Positions 36,296 to 44,933 of a stretch of 58,093 nucleotides of DNA are shown here, one piece after another. Both the position numbers and the translations under genes were made by a program. Each line of letters starts with the position of its first letter. Positions within the stretch are counted from its first letter, which is position 1. Where the stretch lies: assembly GCA_016200545.1 (NCBI GenBank), contig JACQEO010000051.1, forward strand, positions 1 through 58,093, written 5' to 3'. The DNA comes from Deltaproteobacteria bacterium. Its GTDB lineage: Bacteria > Desulfobacterota > Binatia > UTPRO1. The notes under the pieces are model-generated. The model was not told where the DNA came from. It saw nothing but the letters and a program-made list of their open reading frames with translations, and made no database searches.

Positions 36296-37501
36296 ATGCG
36301 CGCCAGGCGTGATTCCTTCTCGCTCGCTTCCCTGACGCGACTCATCGTGCTCACCGCGGCGCTGGGGTTCGCCGCGGCGCTGCCGGCCCGTGCCGCCTTC
36401 CTCGAGTTCGTCGAGGGGCAGCAGGAAGGTGTCGGCGGGGTCACGGGTCTGGCGGGTGTACTCGCGGTCGTCGCCAGCGCCGATGGTCGGAACGTCTACG
36501 CGGCGGGCGGCAACGACGACGCCGTCGTGGCCTTCCAGCGCGATCCTGCAACCGGCGCATTGACGCTCCTGCAGGTGGAGAAGGACGGGGTCGACGGCGT
36601 CGACGGCCTCGCCTTCGCCTCGTCGCTCGCGCTCAGCCCCGACGGCGCCCACCTCTACGTGACGGGCTCCAACGACAACGCCCTCACGGTCTTCAGTCGC
36701 GACGCCACGACCGGCGCACTCACCTTCGTCGAGGCGCAGAAGGAAGGCGTGGCGGGCGTCGACGGCCTGCGCTTCGCGCGTAGCGTCGTGGTCAGCCCCG
36801 ACGGCTTGTACGTGTACGCGGCCGGTCAAGCGGACGACGCGATCGCGGTCTTCCGCCGAAACGCGATGACGGGATGGCTCACATTCGTCGAGGTGCAACG
36901 AGAGGGCATGGGAGGAATCGACGGCATCGCCGGTCCGCTCGCATTGGCGATCAGCCCCGACGGCAAGCAGATCTACGTCGCGAGCGGCGACGAGAGCGCG
37001 GTGACGGTCTTCGGGCGCGACGCGACGACCGGGCGACTCCACCTCTCTGACGTCGAAAAGGAAGGCGTGCGCAACATCGGCCTGAGCGGCATCCACTCGG
37101 TTGCGGTGAGTCCCGACGGCGCCTACGTCTACTCGGCCGGACAGGCCGACGACGCCGTCGCCGTCTTCCGTCGCGACAAGCGCACGGGCGCGGTCACCTT
37201 CACAGGCGTGGTGTCGGAGGGTGTCGACGGCGTCGACGGTCTCTATGGCGCGCTCTGGGTGACGCTCAGTCCCGACGGCACGAAGCTCTACGTCGCGAGC
37301 ACGCACGACAACGCGGTCGCCGCCTTCGATCGCGACCCACGCACGGGCGCCCTCACCTTCCTCGAGAAGCAGACGGGCGGTCCGAGGTGTCAGTGTCTCG
37401 CCTTCGCGCGCGGCGTGGCGGTGAGCCCCGACGGGCGAAACGTGTACGTCACCGGCGCGAGCTCGAACACTCTCGCCGTCTTCCGCGTCGCCGAGCCGTA
37501 G
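36296..37501 (+). CDS. Secreted seven-bladed beta-propeller (lactonase-like)
   Basis: Protein of 401 residues. Signal peptide: basic start, hydrophobic LIVLTAALGFAAAL, cleavage near ARAAF. Seven copies of a unit SPDGxxVYxxG...DxAVAVFxRDxxTGALTF follow, each about 48 residues, giving a propeller closed by the N-terminal FLEFVE strand. AGGAGG at 36280-36285 supports ATG 36296. Similar YVTN/LpqK-like propellers are secreted; the ligand is unknown. It is the only plus-strand gene among minus-strand neighbours and precedes an IS5 remnant. Confidence 0.85.
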   Translation: MRARRDSFSLASLTRLIVLTAALGFAAALPARAAFLEFVEGQQEGVGGVTGLAGVLAVVASADGRNVYAAGGNDDAVVAFQRDPATGALTLLQVEKDGVDGVDGLAFASSLALSPDGAHLYVTGSNDNALTVFSRDATTGALTFVEAQKEGVAGVDGLRFARSVVVSPDGLYVYAAGQADDAIAVFRRNAMTGWLTFVEVQREGMGGIDGIAGPLALAISPDGKQIYVASGDESAVTVFGRDATTGRLHLSDVEKEGVRNIGLSGIHSVAVSPDGAYVYSAGQADDAVAVFRRDKRTGAVTFTGVVSEGVDGVDGLYGALWVTLSPDGTKLYVASTHDNAVAAFDRDPRTGALTFLEKQTGGPRCQCLAFARGVAVSPDGRNVYVTGASSNTLAVFRVAEP

Positions 37502-37623
37502 AACGACCACAGCGCCCGAGCGCGCGGCGCGTTGCCGGCGCCACCACGATCCCAATAGGGAAGCTCTGCACAAGTAGATCGTATGAGATAAAAGAAATTC
37601 CGATCGACAAGTGAGGAGGTGGG

Positions 37624-37824
37624 GTGATTGGCGAGCAACGGACCTTCGCATCGGTGGCGTGGACTCAGAGGGGCAAGGTGACCCGCCGCGAGCGGTTTCT
37701 CGCCGAGATTGAATGCGGTGATTCCGTGGCCGCAGTTGCTGGCACTGATCGAACCGCATTATCCGAAGGCTGGGAGCGGGCGGCAGTCGCTCGGACTGGA
37801 GAATATGCTGCGCCTCACGTCGTG
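37624..37824 (+). pseudogene. IS5-family transposase, 5' remnant
   Basis: FASVAWTQRGKVTRRERFLAEIE (37636-37713, first part) is the N-terminus of an IS5-type transposase. One base later the text continues in another frame as AVIPWPQLLALIEPHYPKAG and GRQSLGLENMLR, ending about 37822. Removing the T at 37714 restores a single frame. The rest of the element, including the DDE core, is absent. GAGGAGG lies just before the GTG at 37624. The following bases to 37919 hold no recognisable gene. Confidence 0.8.
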
Positions 37825-37919
37825 GCTGCCGGGGCTAAGGGTAACGCCGGTCTGCTTGTCATAGATCTCGACACACTCGACGGCGGTACGCTCAGCTACA
37901 CCCGGATAGGGTGGAATCG

Positions 37920-39719
37920 TCAATGCGAAACATCGGTCAGCACATAGAGCGTGTAGCCGTCCGGCCACCGCTGGATCGTGGCGATGTATCCGGCAAGCAG
38001 CCGTTGCACCGTCGCGTTGAGGTCCTGGACTTCCGCCGGCGCGCCGTCCGTGCCGACGAGCACCGCACCCAAGTTCAGCCGACGCACGAACTGCCCCACG
38101 GTCGCGGCGTCGTAGGAGGGGAGCACGGGGAGGTCGCGGCGGACGTGATCACCCGGATTCGTAAACCCATGGCCGGGATTCGTGTAGACGAGCAAGTCCC
38201 CGAGCACGGGCTCGTAGAAGAACCGCGAGAACGTCGAGAAGGGAACCCGTGACACGTACGCCGCCACGGTCGGCTTCCGGTGCACGGTCTGCCAGTAATC
38301 CCCGATGCTGTTCGTGGAGCCCAATCCGAACCCGCCCTTGCTCTCCACGATCCCACGCGGCAGCTCTAAGAGCGTCCGGAAGCCCGGAAGGGTTTGGACG
38401 GCACGAATCGCCTCGGGCACGTCGAGCGTCGTCAGGTTGATGCCGACGTGGCCGTATTCCAGCACGACGATCGCGAGCACCAGGGCGGCACTCGCGGACC
38501 GTCGCCATCGCAGTGCGCCGAGTCCGGCAGCCGGCACGGCCAGCAACGCCGCATTCGCCCCGAGCATGAAGCATCGGGGCAGATCGAGGACGCGGAGCCA
38601 CGGAACGCGCATCGCCCACATCCACGGAAGCCAACAGGGATCGGTCACCACCGGCACCCCGCCCCACTGTAAGACGCTGCCGCCCGCCATCAGGACGAGG
38701 AGCACGCCGCCCAACATGAGGCCGAGGACGCGACGGTCGCGCCGTCGCCGCCAACACCCGACGAGCATCAGTCCCATCGCGCCGAAACCCAGATAGTAAC
38801 TGCCCGGATCTTCTCCCGTGTCGGCCTTGTACCGACTCAGGAACCCGAAGGGGCCGTTCCATCGGAGACCCGATCCCGCCACGCGCGGCCCCGCCGGGGT
38901 GGTCCAGACCCCAGTCTGTTCCCCGGGGATGAACACGTCCCGCAGATCCGCGTGGGCGAGACCCCAAAACCCACAGCACGAAAAGTCTCCGAAGTCGGAC
39001 TGGAGGGCCACGGTGCCGATCGCGACCACGAAGGCGATGTTCACGAGCAGTCCAACCGCGATGGTCGGCACGAGCGCACGGCGCAGCGCCAGCACGCCTA
39101 CCGCGAGCGCCACCACGACGAACATGACGGCGACGTAGCCGTTCACGAGTGCCAACGCCCATGCGGCAGCGCTCAAAACCGCAAGCCGTCTCCCCGTCGG
39201 GACGGCGTGCCATCGACAGAGCGCCGCAAGCGCCCACGGAAAGAGCGCACCGCCGATGACTTTGAAGTGCCAGGGCGAACCCAGGAACGCGACGACGGTC
39301 GGAGACGCCGCGTAGAGCAACCCCGCCCACGACGCCGCCCAGGCATCGACCCCCAACGCCAGGGCGGTCGCGCGTATGCCGAAGCCTCCGGCAACGGGCG
39401 CGAGCAGCACTGCGATGCCGAAGAAAGCGATGAGCCCGTGTTCACCTCCCCAGGCCCAGAACGGCCCCGCAGCGAGCGCGACGAGTGGAGCCTGATCGGT
39501 GTCGGTCAGCCGATAGCCGAACGGTACGAAGATCCGGAAGGTCGTCCCGACCGGACTGTGTCCGCTCGTGAGTTGCGTCCAAAAGGTATCGATGGCCCAG
39601 CAGTTATACCCCTGATCGCCGAGCCAACCAGGGACCGCCTCGCCGAGATGCAGCACCAGCGGCCACGTCACTACGACGGCCAGCGCCGCATAGAGCAGCG
39701 CGGCGTATCGCTTACGCAT
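37920..39719 (-). CDS. Multi-spanning membrane protein, GT-C glycosyltransferase-like
   Basis: Membrane protein of 599 residues with about ten or eleven helices and a C-terminal soluble domain (about 460-599). The opening LLYAALAVVVTWPLVLHLG and the loop with YNCWAIDTFWTQ resemble lipid-linked GT-C glycosyltransferase and related polytopic proteins, including the early luminal acidic loop (Asp45 region). I cannot assign a substrate. The gene lies in the island with acyltransferase and VCBS genes. Cell-envelope glycan work is a reasonable inference. Confidence 0.7.
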   Translation of the reverse strand: MRKRYAALLYAALAVVVTWPLVLHLGEAVPGWLGDQGYNCWAIDTFWTQLTSGHSPVGTTFRIFVPFGYRLTDTDQAPLVALAAGPFWAWGGEHGLIAFFGIAVLLAPVAGGFGIRATALALGVDAWAASWAGLLYAASPTVVAFLGSPWHFKVIGGALFPWALAALCRWHAVPTGRRLAVLSAAAWALALVNGYVAVMFVVVALAVGVLALRRALVPTIAVGLLVNIAFVVAIGTVALQSDFGDFSCCGFWGLAHADLRDVFIPGEQTGVWTTPAGPRVAGSGLRWNGPFGFLSRYKADTGEDPGSYYLGFGAMGLMLVGCWRRRRDRRVLGLMLGGVLLVLMAGGSVLQWGGVPVVTDPCWLPWMWAMRVPWLRVLDLPRCFMLGANAALLAVPAAGLGALRWRRSASAALVLAIVVLEYGHVGINLTTLDVPEAIRAVQTLPGFRTLLELPRGIVESKGGFGLGSTNSIGDYWQTVHRKPTVAAYVSRVPFSTFSRFFYEPVLGDLLVYTNPGHGFTNPGDHVRRDLPVLPSYDAATVGQFVRRLNLGAVLVGTDGAPAEVQDLNATVQRLLAGYIATIQRWPDGYTLYVLTDVSH

Positions 39720-39900
39720 GCAGCATCAGGAGCGTCAGCCCTTCGGCGGAATATCGCTCGACGACACGATCCCCGGGCATCCGCTCGACGGCCCGCAGTG
39801 ATCGCGAAGCCCTAACCCCGTCCACGGAAACCGGGGGCAGTTCAATTCCCTGGCATCGCAGCCACTCGTGCACGCAGCAGCACAAACGACCGTACCCCCT
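39720..39900. other. Intergenic region with possible small Cys-rich fragment
   Basis: 181 bases between two minus-strand membrane genes. A minus-strand frame (39735-39920) of 61 codons with seven Cys residues (for example CAAACTSGCDARELNCP) overlaps the acyltransferase tail. It has no ribosome site or known family. It may be a fragment of a secreted Cys-rich gene; I do not call it a gene. Confidence 0.3.
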
Positions 39901-41070
39901 TCACATGCGAACTCGCTCAACCAAAGGCGGTAGCATCGCGCGATCCACGGCGCGCGTGGATTTCCCGTGCAGCCACTTGAGCAGCGGTCGTTCTACCACC
40001 GCCCAAAAGCCCACGCCGATCGCCAGCACCAGCACGAGAATGACTATCCGCTGCCCATCGTAACCAATGGTGCTGGCTATCAGTCCGTATTGAGACATCT
40101 TGCCGTTGAGCTCCCAGATTAGATAGTAGTGTGTCAGGTAGATCGAGAACGACGCGTCGCCCAGCAACATCAGGAGACGTGGATAGCGGCGCTGGCCGCT
40201 CAGTTCATAACTCACGCCCGCGATGATGAGGAGCAAATACGGCAGCGCGAAATTGCGGAAGCTGTGAGAATAGCCTTGAGCCTGCTCCACTGAGCCTATG
40301 ACGCCCACAACTACGCAAAGCACGGCAGCAATCCCAAGCCATATTCCCGACCCTCGTGGTCGATACCTGCGAATAAAGACCGCGCCAACGGCACCGAGGA
40401 AAAACTCCAGCATCGACGGCGACAGCAGAATCGGATAATTTCCCACTGTATACCATCCGTACCACTGCGCAACAATCGCGACACACCAGAGGGCGCCCGC
40501 GACGCAGAACAGCGTCCTCCCAACTATGAATAGCGCCCCAAAGCAGATGTACAGTGCCAACTCGAACGGAAGCGTCCCACTTGGGGGAATTTGCCACGGC
40601 CCCATACCATAAAGCGCGACTCCACGAATCAATGCTTTTGTTTCCAGCAAAGAGGGGTCCCCTACTCCGGGGCGGATGCAATAGTAAAGTACCGTAAGCA
40701 CAAACACAGCCCAGTAGGTCGGGTAGATACGCGTCATGCGCGATTTCAGAAACGGTCCGAGTCGATAAATATTACCCGCATCGCTACCGTATCCCCACAC
40801 CATAACAAAACCGCTCAGAGTAAAAAAGAAATCTACGCCACTACCACCGGAACGGAACAAGCCAGCCGGCCTCCACGTCGGCAGCATCGGTGTCCAAAGC
40901 GGAAGTTGCAGAAACGGTGGCGGTCCTCCCCAATATGTCAGGTGAAAGAGCACGACCAACGTGGCGGCGACACCTCGGTACACTTGGAGAATGTCGAGGT
41001 GGCGAGGCAGTGGCGCCAGCGTGATTGCCTGTTCAGTGGTCTCCTGGGCAGGCTGAGCGACTCTCACCAA
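39901..41070 (-). CDS. Acyltransferase 3 (OafA-type) membrane protein
   Basis: Membrane O-acyltransferase of 389 residues with about ten helices. Family marks: ILQVYRGVAATLVVLFHLTY (catalytic His), SGGSGVDFFFTLSGFVMVW, FLKSRMTRIYPTYWAV, LGDASFSIYLTHYYLIW and FWAVVERPLLKW. It likely acetylates surface or secreted glycans. Its start overlaps the VCBS gene end by seven bases, so translation is coupled. Base use is visibly more A/T-rich than the arg/lys block. Confidence 0.9.
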   Translation of the reverse strand: MVRVAQPAQETTEQAITLAPLPRHLDILQVYRGVAATLVVLFHLTYWGGPPPFLQLPLWTPMLPTWRPAGLFRSGGSGVDFFFTLSGFVMVWGYGSDAGNIYRLGPFLKSRMTRIYPTYWAVFVLTVLYYCIRPGVGDPSLLETKALIRGVALYGMGPWQIPPSGTLPFELALYICFGALFIVGRTLFCVAGALWCVAIVAQWYGWYTVGNYPILLSPSMLEFFLGAVGAVFIRRYRPRGSGIWLGIAAVLCVVVGVIGSVEQAQGYSHSFRNFALPYLLLIIAGVSYELSGQRRYPRLLMLLGDASFSIYLTHYYLIWELNGKMSQYGLIASTIGYDGQRIVILVLVLAIGVGFWAVVERPLLKWLHGKSTRAVDRAMLPPLVERVRM

Positions 41071-43325
41071 GCGAGCTTTCCGGCAGCCACACCCCTTGCC
41101 ATTGTTGTCGTCGCCGCCACATCACTGCAGGTAAACGTCCCGTTCCCAATACCCAAGCAGATCTTTGCCGGTTCGGTCGGAGTCGGTTCCGTTCCGAACA
41201 CGGCATCCAGGTGACCATCCGCATTCAAGTCCGCCAGAACTACCGTGGTGGAGCCGTGGGTGTACGCGCCCACGTTCGAGCAGGCAAAGTGACCGGCCCC
41301 ATCCCCCAAGCACACACGATTGGGCAACTGGTTATTATTCGCGAACACCGCGTCCAAATTGCCATCATTGTCCACGTCGCCCAATGCGACACTAGCGAAA
41401 CGATCAGATTCAGCAGCAATCGCACTGCACGAGAAATGGCCCGCACCGTCTCCGAGGCACACGCGATTGTAGAATGTTGCTGCCGGAGGGCTACCTTGTA
41501 AATTGGCAAACACGGCATCCAGCTTACCATCGTTGTTAACGTCACCGAGGGCTACGGAGTACGTATCGGCCATTTCTGATTCGACGTTGCTGCATGGCGC
41601 GAACGTTCCATCACCATTTCCGAGACAAACGAGTTTGGTTGCCAAGGACCGCGCCAGGAGCACGTCGAGCTTACCGTCGCCGTTCACATCCCCCAATGCA
41701 ACGCCGTTTGTTGGCGTAGTATCTCCCGAGAGGTTTGCGCATCCGCTAAAGTTTCCCGCGCCGTTCCCAAGGCACACCCGGTTTGGCTGTCCCGCTGTAT
41801 GGCCAAAAACCGCGTCGAGCTTGCCGTCGCCGTTTACATCCCCCAACGCGACCGCCGCACTAGTTGCCGACCCTAGAACCTCGCCATTGACGGGAGCACA
41901 AGCAAATCCCCCGGAGCCATCGCCAATGCAAACGCGCGACACCTGCGGTTCGTCCGAAGTCGCAAAGACAGCATCGAGTTTGCGGTCACCGTTTAGGTCC
42001 CCGACCGCTACCGCGTTGACATGCCGAGCGTCCGCAAACACGTCACCGCATGTAAACGCCGCCGAGCCATTGTTGACGCACACTTTACTGGTGAGACCAC
42101 CCGTAAAATTTGTACGTGCGAAGAACAGATCCTGACCCGATGTGGGAGTCGCTACTGGGGTCGGAGTCGGCGATGGCGTCTGTGTAGACGTTGACGTAGC
42201 TGTCGGGGTGGCTGTCCCGGTAGGTGTTGGCGTGGCAGTGTCAGTGGACGTATCTGTGGGCGTAATAGTTGGGACTGGAGTTGAGGTCGCCGTGGGTGTT
42301 GCGGTTTGAGTAGGCGTTGCGGTCAGTGTAGGCGTCGCGGTTGTCGTTGGCGTCGCCGTGGTCGTTGACGTCGCAGTCGGTGTAGGCGTTGTAGTGTCGC
42401 TTGGCGTCGATGTGGGGGTGCCACACTCGGGCGGATAGGACTTGAGGGCTGGTACGCTGGCGGCGTCTAGGCACGCCGTCTTGAAATCGGTGACGCAGGA
42501 CGAGCACATAGCGATGTCCTTTAGCTCATTGATAGCCCTGCCGCATGACGGTCCCGTGCTCGGTACCGTGATGGATGGGCAGTCGGACGCGAAACCAATC
42601 ATAGCCGGTGTGAGATCAGGCCCGAGTCCCTGGCAAACCCGATCAGATCCCCCGCACACTTTGCATACTTGAGCAACGGCTTTGTCTCTCGCTCGCGCGA
42701 TGAGAACGATCGCCTTGGAGTCCGGGCACGGCGGAGTAGCGACCCCGGCAAGCACCGCGTCCTCGCACTTCTGGAGCGACTTACTCTCCTTGCCGAAGAA
42801 GCGCGTTCCTGCTTGGCCAATCGTGCGTTGGCACTTCAATAGTTGAGGGTCCGAGGTGCTCACGAGATCGTCGTAGTATAAACCGATGACCTGAGTGGTT
42901 GCCGCCTCACCAAGGCAGATGAGACAGTCGGCGACATCGTTGCAGTTCGCGATGGGATTGGTGCACGCGCTACCTTCCAAACCTGGGCAGGTTCCGATGT
43001 CCCAACCAATGGAGGACAGTGACTCATCCGTGCCAGTCCCACAGCTTCTGTCCGGCCCGCCACATTTCGCGTTTAGCGTCGCCTTGAGCTTGTTTTCGGC
43101 CTTGCCAGTCGCCAGCGCAGTCGAGGGATCGGGGCACGGGCCAGCGGAGAGTCCCGATACGACACGGTCCTCGCACTTCTGCTGCACCTTCACCAATGCC
43201 TGCGCAAGCTGCTCTGATGCTTTGGCGATAGCTCGCTCGCAGATTGTCGCGTCGCCGCGCGCGGACACAGGTAACCCCAGGAACAAGACAAGCACGGCAA
43301 CACCGAGCGGGGCGCCAGACGGCAT
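41064..43325 (-). CDS. Secreted Cys-rich / Thr-Pro linker / VCBS-repeat protein
   Basis: Protein of 753 residues. Signal peptide about 1-24 (LGVAVLVLFLGLPVSARG). Two copies of a Cys-rich helical module follow: one starting ICERAIAKASEQLAQALVKV, the other at KCQRTIGQAG through LQKCEDAVLAG, each ending with a CPD and a CGG-type pair. Residues about 302-396 are a low-complexity Thr/Pro/Ser linker. Residues about 400-750 contain six VCBS/FG-GAP units with the Ca-binding loop DVNGDGKLDAVF and a seventh cut short at AAGKLAW. AAGGAGA precedes ATG 43325. It is probably a surface adhesion or binding protein. Confidence 0.85.
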   Translation of the reverse strand: MPSGAPLGVAVLVLFLGLPVSARGDATICERAIAKASEQLAQALVKVQQKCEDRVVSGLSAGPCPDPSTALATGKAENKLKATLNAKCGGPDRSCGTGTDESLSSIGWDIGTCPGLEGSACTNPIANCNDVADCLICLGEAATTQVIGLYYDDLVSTSDPQLLKCQRTIGQAGTRFFGKESKSLQKCEDAVLAGVATPPCPDSKAIVLIARARDKAVAQVCKVCGGSDRVCQGLGPDLTPAMIGFASDCPSITVPSTGPSCGRAINELKDIAMCSSCVTDFKTACLDAASVPALKSYPPECGTPTSTPSDTTTPTPTATSTTTATPTTTATPTLTATPTQTATPTATSTPVPTITPTDTSTDTATPTPTGTATPTATSTSTQTPSPTPTPVATPTSGQDLFFARTNFTGGLTSKVCVNNGSAAFTCGDVFADARHVNAVAVGDLNGDRKLDAVFATSDEPQVSRVCIGDGSGGFACAPVNGEVLGSATSAAVALGDVNGDGKLDAVFGHTAGQPNRVCLGNGAGNFSGCANLSGDTTPTNGVALGDVNGDGKLDVLLARSLATKLVCLGNGDGTFAPCSNVESEMADTYSVALGDVNNDGKLDAVFANLQGSPPAATFYNRVCLGDGAGHFSCSAIAAESDRFASVALGDVDNDGNLDAVFANNNQLPNRVCLGDGAGHFACSNVGAYTHGSTTVVLADLNADGHLDAVFGTEPTPTEPAKICLGIGNGTFTCSDVAATTTMARGVAAGKLAW

Positions 43326-43394
43326 GACAGTCTCCTTTACTGAGGTGAATTCGGGGTGGTTGGGGAGTCTACCAACAGAGCTGCGGGACACTCG

Positions 43395-43442
43395 CACGAC
43401 AGGAGCACCACCGTCGAGCGAAAAACGCAGGGGTCTGGCCAC
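43395..43442 (-). pseudogene. Possible N-terminal remnant of a REP-associated transposase
   Basis: In the frame upstream of the VCBS gene, from GTG 43442, the text MARPLRFSLDGGA resembles the conserved start of REP-associated (Y1-type) transposases, which then have YHVxxRGN. Here the next residues are PVVRVSRSS, so the match stops at once. Only about 13 residues match, so this is a weak call. Confidence 0.3.
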
Positions 43443-43615
43443 ACGAGATTGGGGACATCCATACGAGTACGGGCTGTCCGGGGAGTTGGTCTGTTTTGGC
43501 GCAACTTTTCAGGTGATTGTGTTGCAAGGTACACCACCAAGAGCGTGAGGCTCGCGGAGAAACGCATGCAGCGCGATCGTACTGCGCTGGCAGTCGAGCG
43601 GAAGAAGAAACGGCC

Positions 43616-43702
43616 CTAAGAACGAGAGGGGCGAATGGCCTTCACCATGGTCTTGTCGAACTTCTGCATGTCGGCGTTCTGCGGTCCCTTCCTAGTTTTC
43701 AA
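43616..43702 (-). CDS. Tiny basic peptide, paralogue of the 44383 peptide
   Basis: Twenty-eight codons from TTG 43702 to TAG at 43616. The core NADMQKFDKTMVKAIRPSR matches HDADMRKFDRALAKAIRPPR of the ORF at 44383-44496. The start overlaps the end of the membrane-protein gene (43692) by 11 bases, which would couple translation. The FDxxxxKAI pattern recalls short antitoxin-like orphans, but I cannot assign a function. No ATG start is available, so the exact N-terminus is uncertain. Confidence 0.5.
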   Translation of the reverse strand: MKTRKGPQNADMQKFDKTMVKAIRPSRS

Positions 43703-44273
43703 ACCCTCGTAGCCCGAACGGCGTAGGGCCAGTCGGTTGCGCGTACGGGAACTGGCCAGGCGACGGCTTCATCCGCACAAATCCAGGCGACAGCCCTTCG
43801 ATTTCCGCAACCAACGCGTCGCGGTCTCGGACGTCGGGAACGCCCTCGGCGAGCATGCTTTGGGCGAGCGCATTGAGCTTGTTAGTCGTCGGCCCGGGGA
43901 TGCTGCCGAGCTGCCCGCGCGACAACCACGACAGATACGTCAGCGCTACCGAGTCAGCCATGACCCGACGGAAGCGTGTTTCAAGATCGCGAAGGCGCGA
44001 TGCGATCGCTTCAACTTCTTTGCGGTCCGCGCTCGTCGCTTGCGCGGCACCCTCGGCCCTCGCGACCCAGGTCTCGATTGTCGTCCCGCCTGGCAGCGTG
44101 GCGCGGAAGTCGGATCCGATTTTTCCGAAGGCGAGAGGGGCGACCATCGCGGCACCAAGCAGGGCCGCAGCCATCGCGGGCTCAACGGTTTTGCGGTGGA
44201 TTTTTACCAGCGCAAATCCGACCAACAGGAGAGACAGACCAACGCCAAGGAGTGACAACGAAGACAAACCCAT
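43692..44273 (-). CDS. Hypothetical membrane protein with two helices and a coiled region
   Basis: Protein of 193 residues. Two N-terminal membrane segments (LLGVGLSLLLVGFALVKI and AAALLGAAMVAPLAFGKIG) are followed by a helical region of about 75 residues (SADRKEVEAIASRLRDLETRFR) that may form a coiled coil, then a Pro-rich tail. No known family. ATG 44273 was chosen because hydrophobic homology starts there; CCAAGGAG lies further upstream. It is flanked by two related tiny peptide genes. Confidence 0.65.
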   Translation of the reverse strand: MGLSSLSLLGVGLSLLLVGFALVKIHRKTVEPAMAAALLGAAMVAPLAFGKIGSDFRATLPGGTTIETWVARAEGAAQATSADRKEVEAIASRLRDLETRFRRVMADSVALTYLSWLSRGQLGSIPGPTTNKLNALAQSMLAEGVPDVRDRDALVAEIEGLSPGFVRMKPSPGQFPYAQPTGPTPFGLRGFEN

Positions 44274-44382
44274 GCGCACTCCTACAAGTTGGCAGGACGC
44301 GTTTGTCGTGGCCGTGTTCGTGGCGGGATACCTTGCTGTGCTCGCCCTTGCATTGACGCGATAGGTGCCGCAGCTCTCCGCA

Positions 44383-44496
44383 TCAGCGCGGTGGACGAAT
44401 CGCCTTCGCAAGTGCCCGATCGAACTTCCGCATGTCCGCGTCGTGCGTGGCGCCGTGGAGAACGGGTTTTCCGCCTCCCGCCTTCTTCTTCCGCAT
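44383..44496 (-). CDS. Tiny basic peptide with ADMRKFDRALAKAIRP core
   Basis: Thirty-seven codons from ATG 44496 to TGA at 44383-44385. The first part is Lys/Gly-rich (MRKKKAGGGKPVLHG); the second carries the core shared with the peptide at 43616. It lies about 110 bases upstream of the membrane-protein gene on the same strand. Conservation of the core between two nearby copies is the main evidence that it is real. No clear Shine-Dalgarno is seen. Confidence 0.5.
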   Translation of the reverse strand: MRKKKAGGGKPVLHGATHDADMRKFDRALAKAIRPPR

Positions 44497-44528
44497 GCGG
44501 GTGCTTTAGCATGGCCACGGGCACGCGG

Positions 44529-44680
44529 TCACGCACCGCACCTTGCTACAAGCGTCGCGAAGGCATCGCCGTCCTTCCAGTGATTGTGGCGGAAGGAGAA
44601 CTCGTTGAGGTAGAGCGGAAGATACTTCTTCGAGACACATTTTTTAGGGACGCGAACGAATCGGTCATGCCTTCGCACGT
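44529..44680 (-). pseudogene. IS1595-family (ISXO2-like) transposase, 3' remnant
   Basis: The minus strand reads VSKKYLPLYLNEFSFRHNHW, then KDGDAFATLVARC, with stop at 44529-44531. This is the C-terminal end of ISXO2-like DDE transposases (VSPKYLxxYLNEFxFRFN...LLxRC). A piece of the preceding segment (SFASLKN) appears just upstream in the neighbouring frame, so the remnant is both truncated and frameshifted. The 250 bases from here to the TetR start hold no other gene I recognise. Confidence 0.65.
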
Positions 44681-44933
44681 GCGACGAGGGTGCCGTGGGT
44701 GCCCAAGGTGAGCTCGCTCAACTAGCAGCGCCCGTAATTGAATCATACGCAGCGGGAGTGCAAGTGTCACATCGTCTTCATCGAAGTACCGGCGCAAGGT
44801 GCTGTACTGGGAGCTGCGTTGGTAAGGCTGGTACGGGAGAACGGCTTCTGCGTCGTCGAGCCGTAGACGACCGGAGCACCGGATCGCACGGCGACGTTGC
44901 CGTCGCCGCCGCGATCCATTAGAACGCGCTGCC

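Noticed and set aside
37759..37968. Minus-strand ORF of 69 codons next to the IS5 remnant
   Set aside because: No family, ribosome site or homologous text that I recognise; it overlaps the IS remnant and the next gene's end.
42120..42430. Repeated DNA in the VCBS gene as a possible minisatellite or CRISPR
   Set aside because: It is explained by Thr-Pro-rich codons in a protein linker with imperfect short units.
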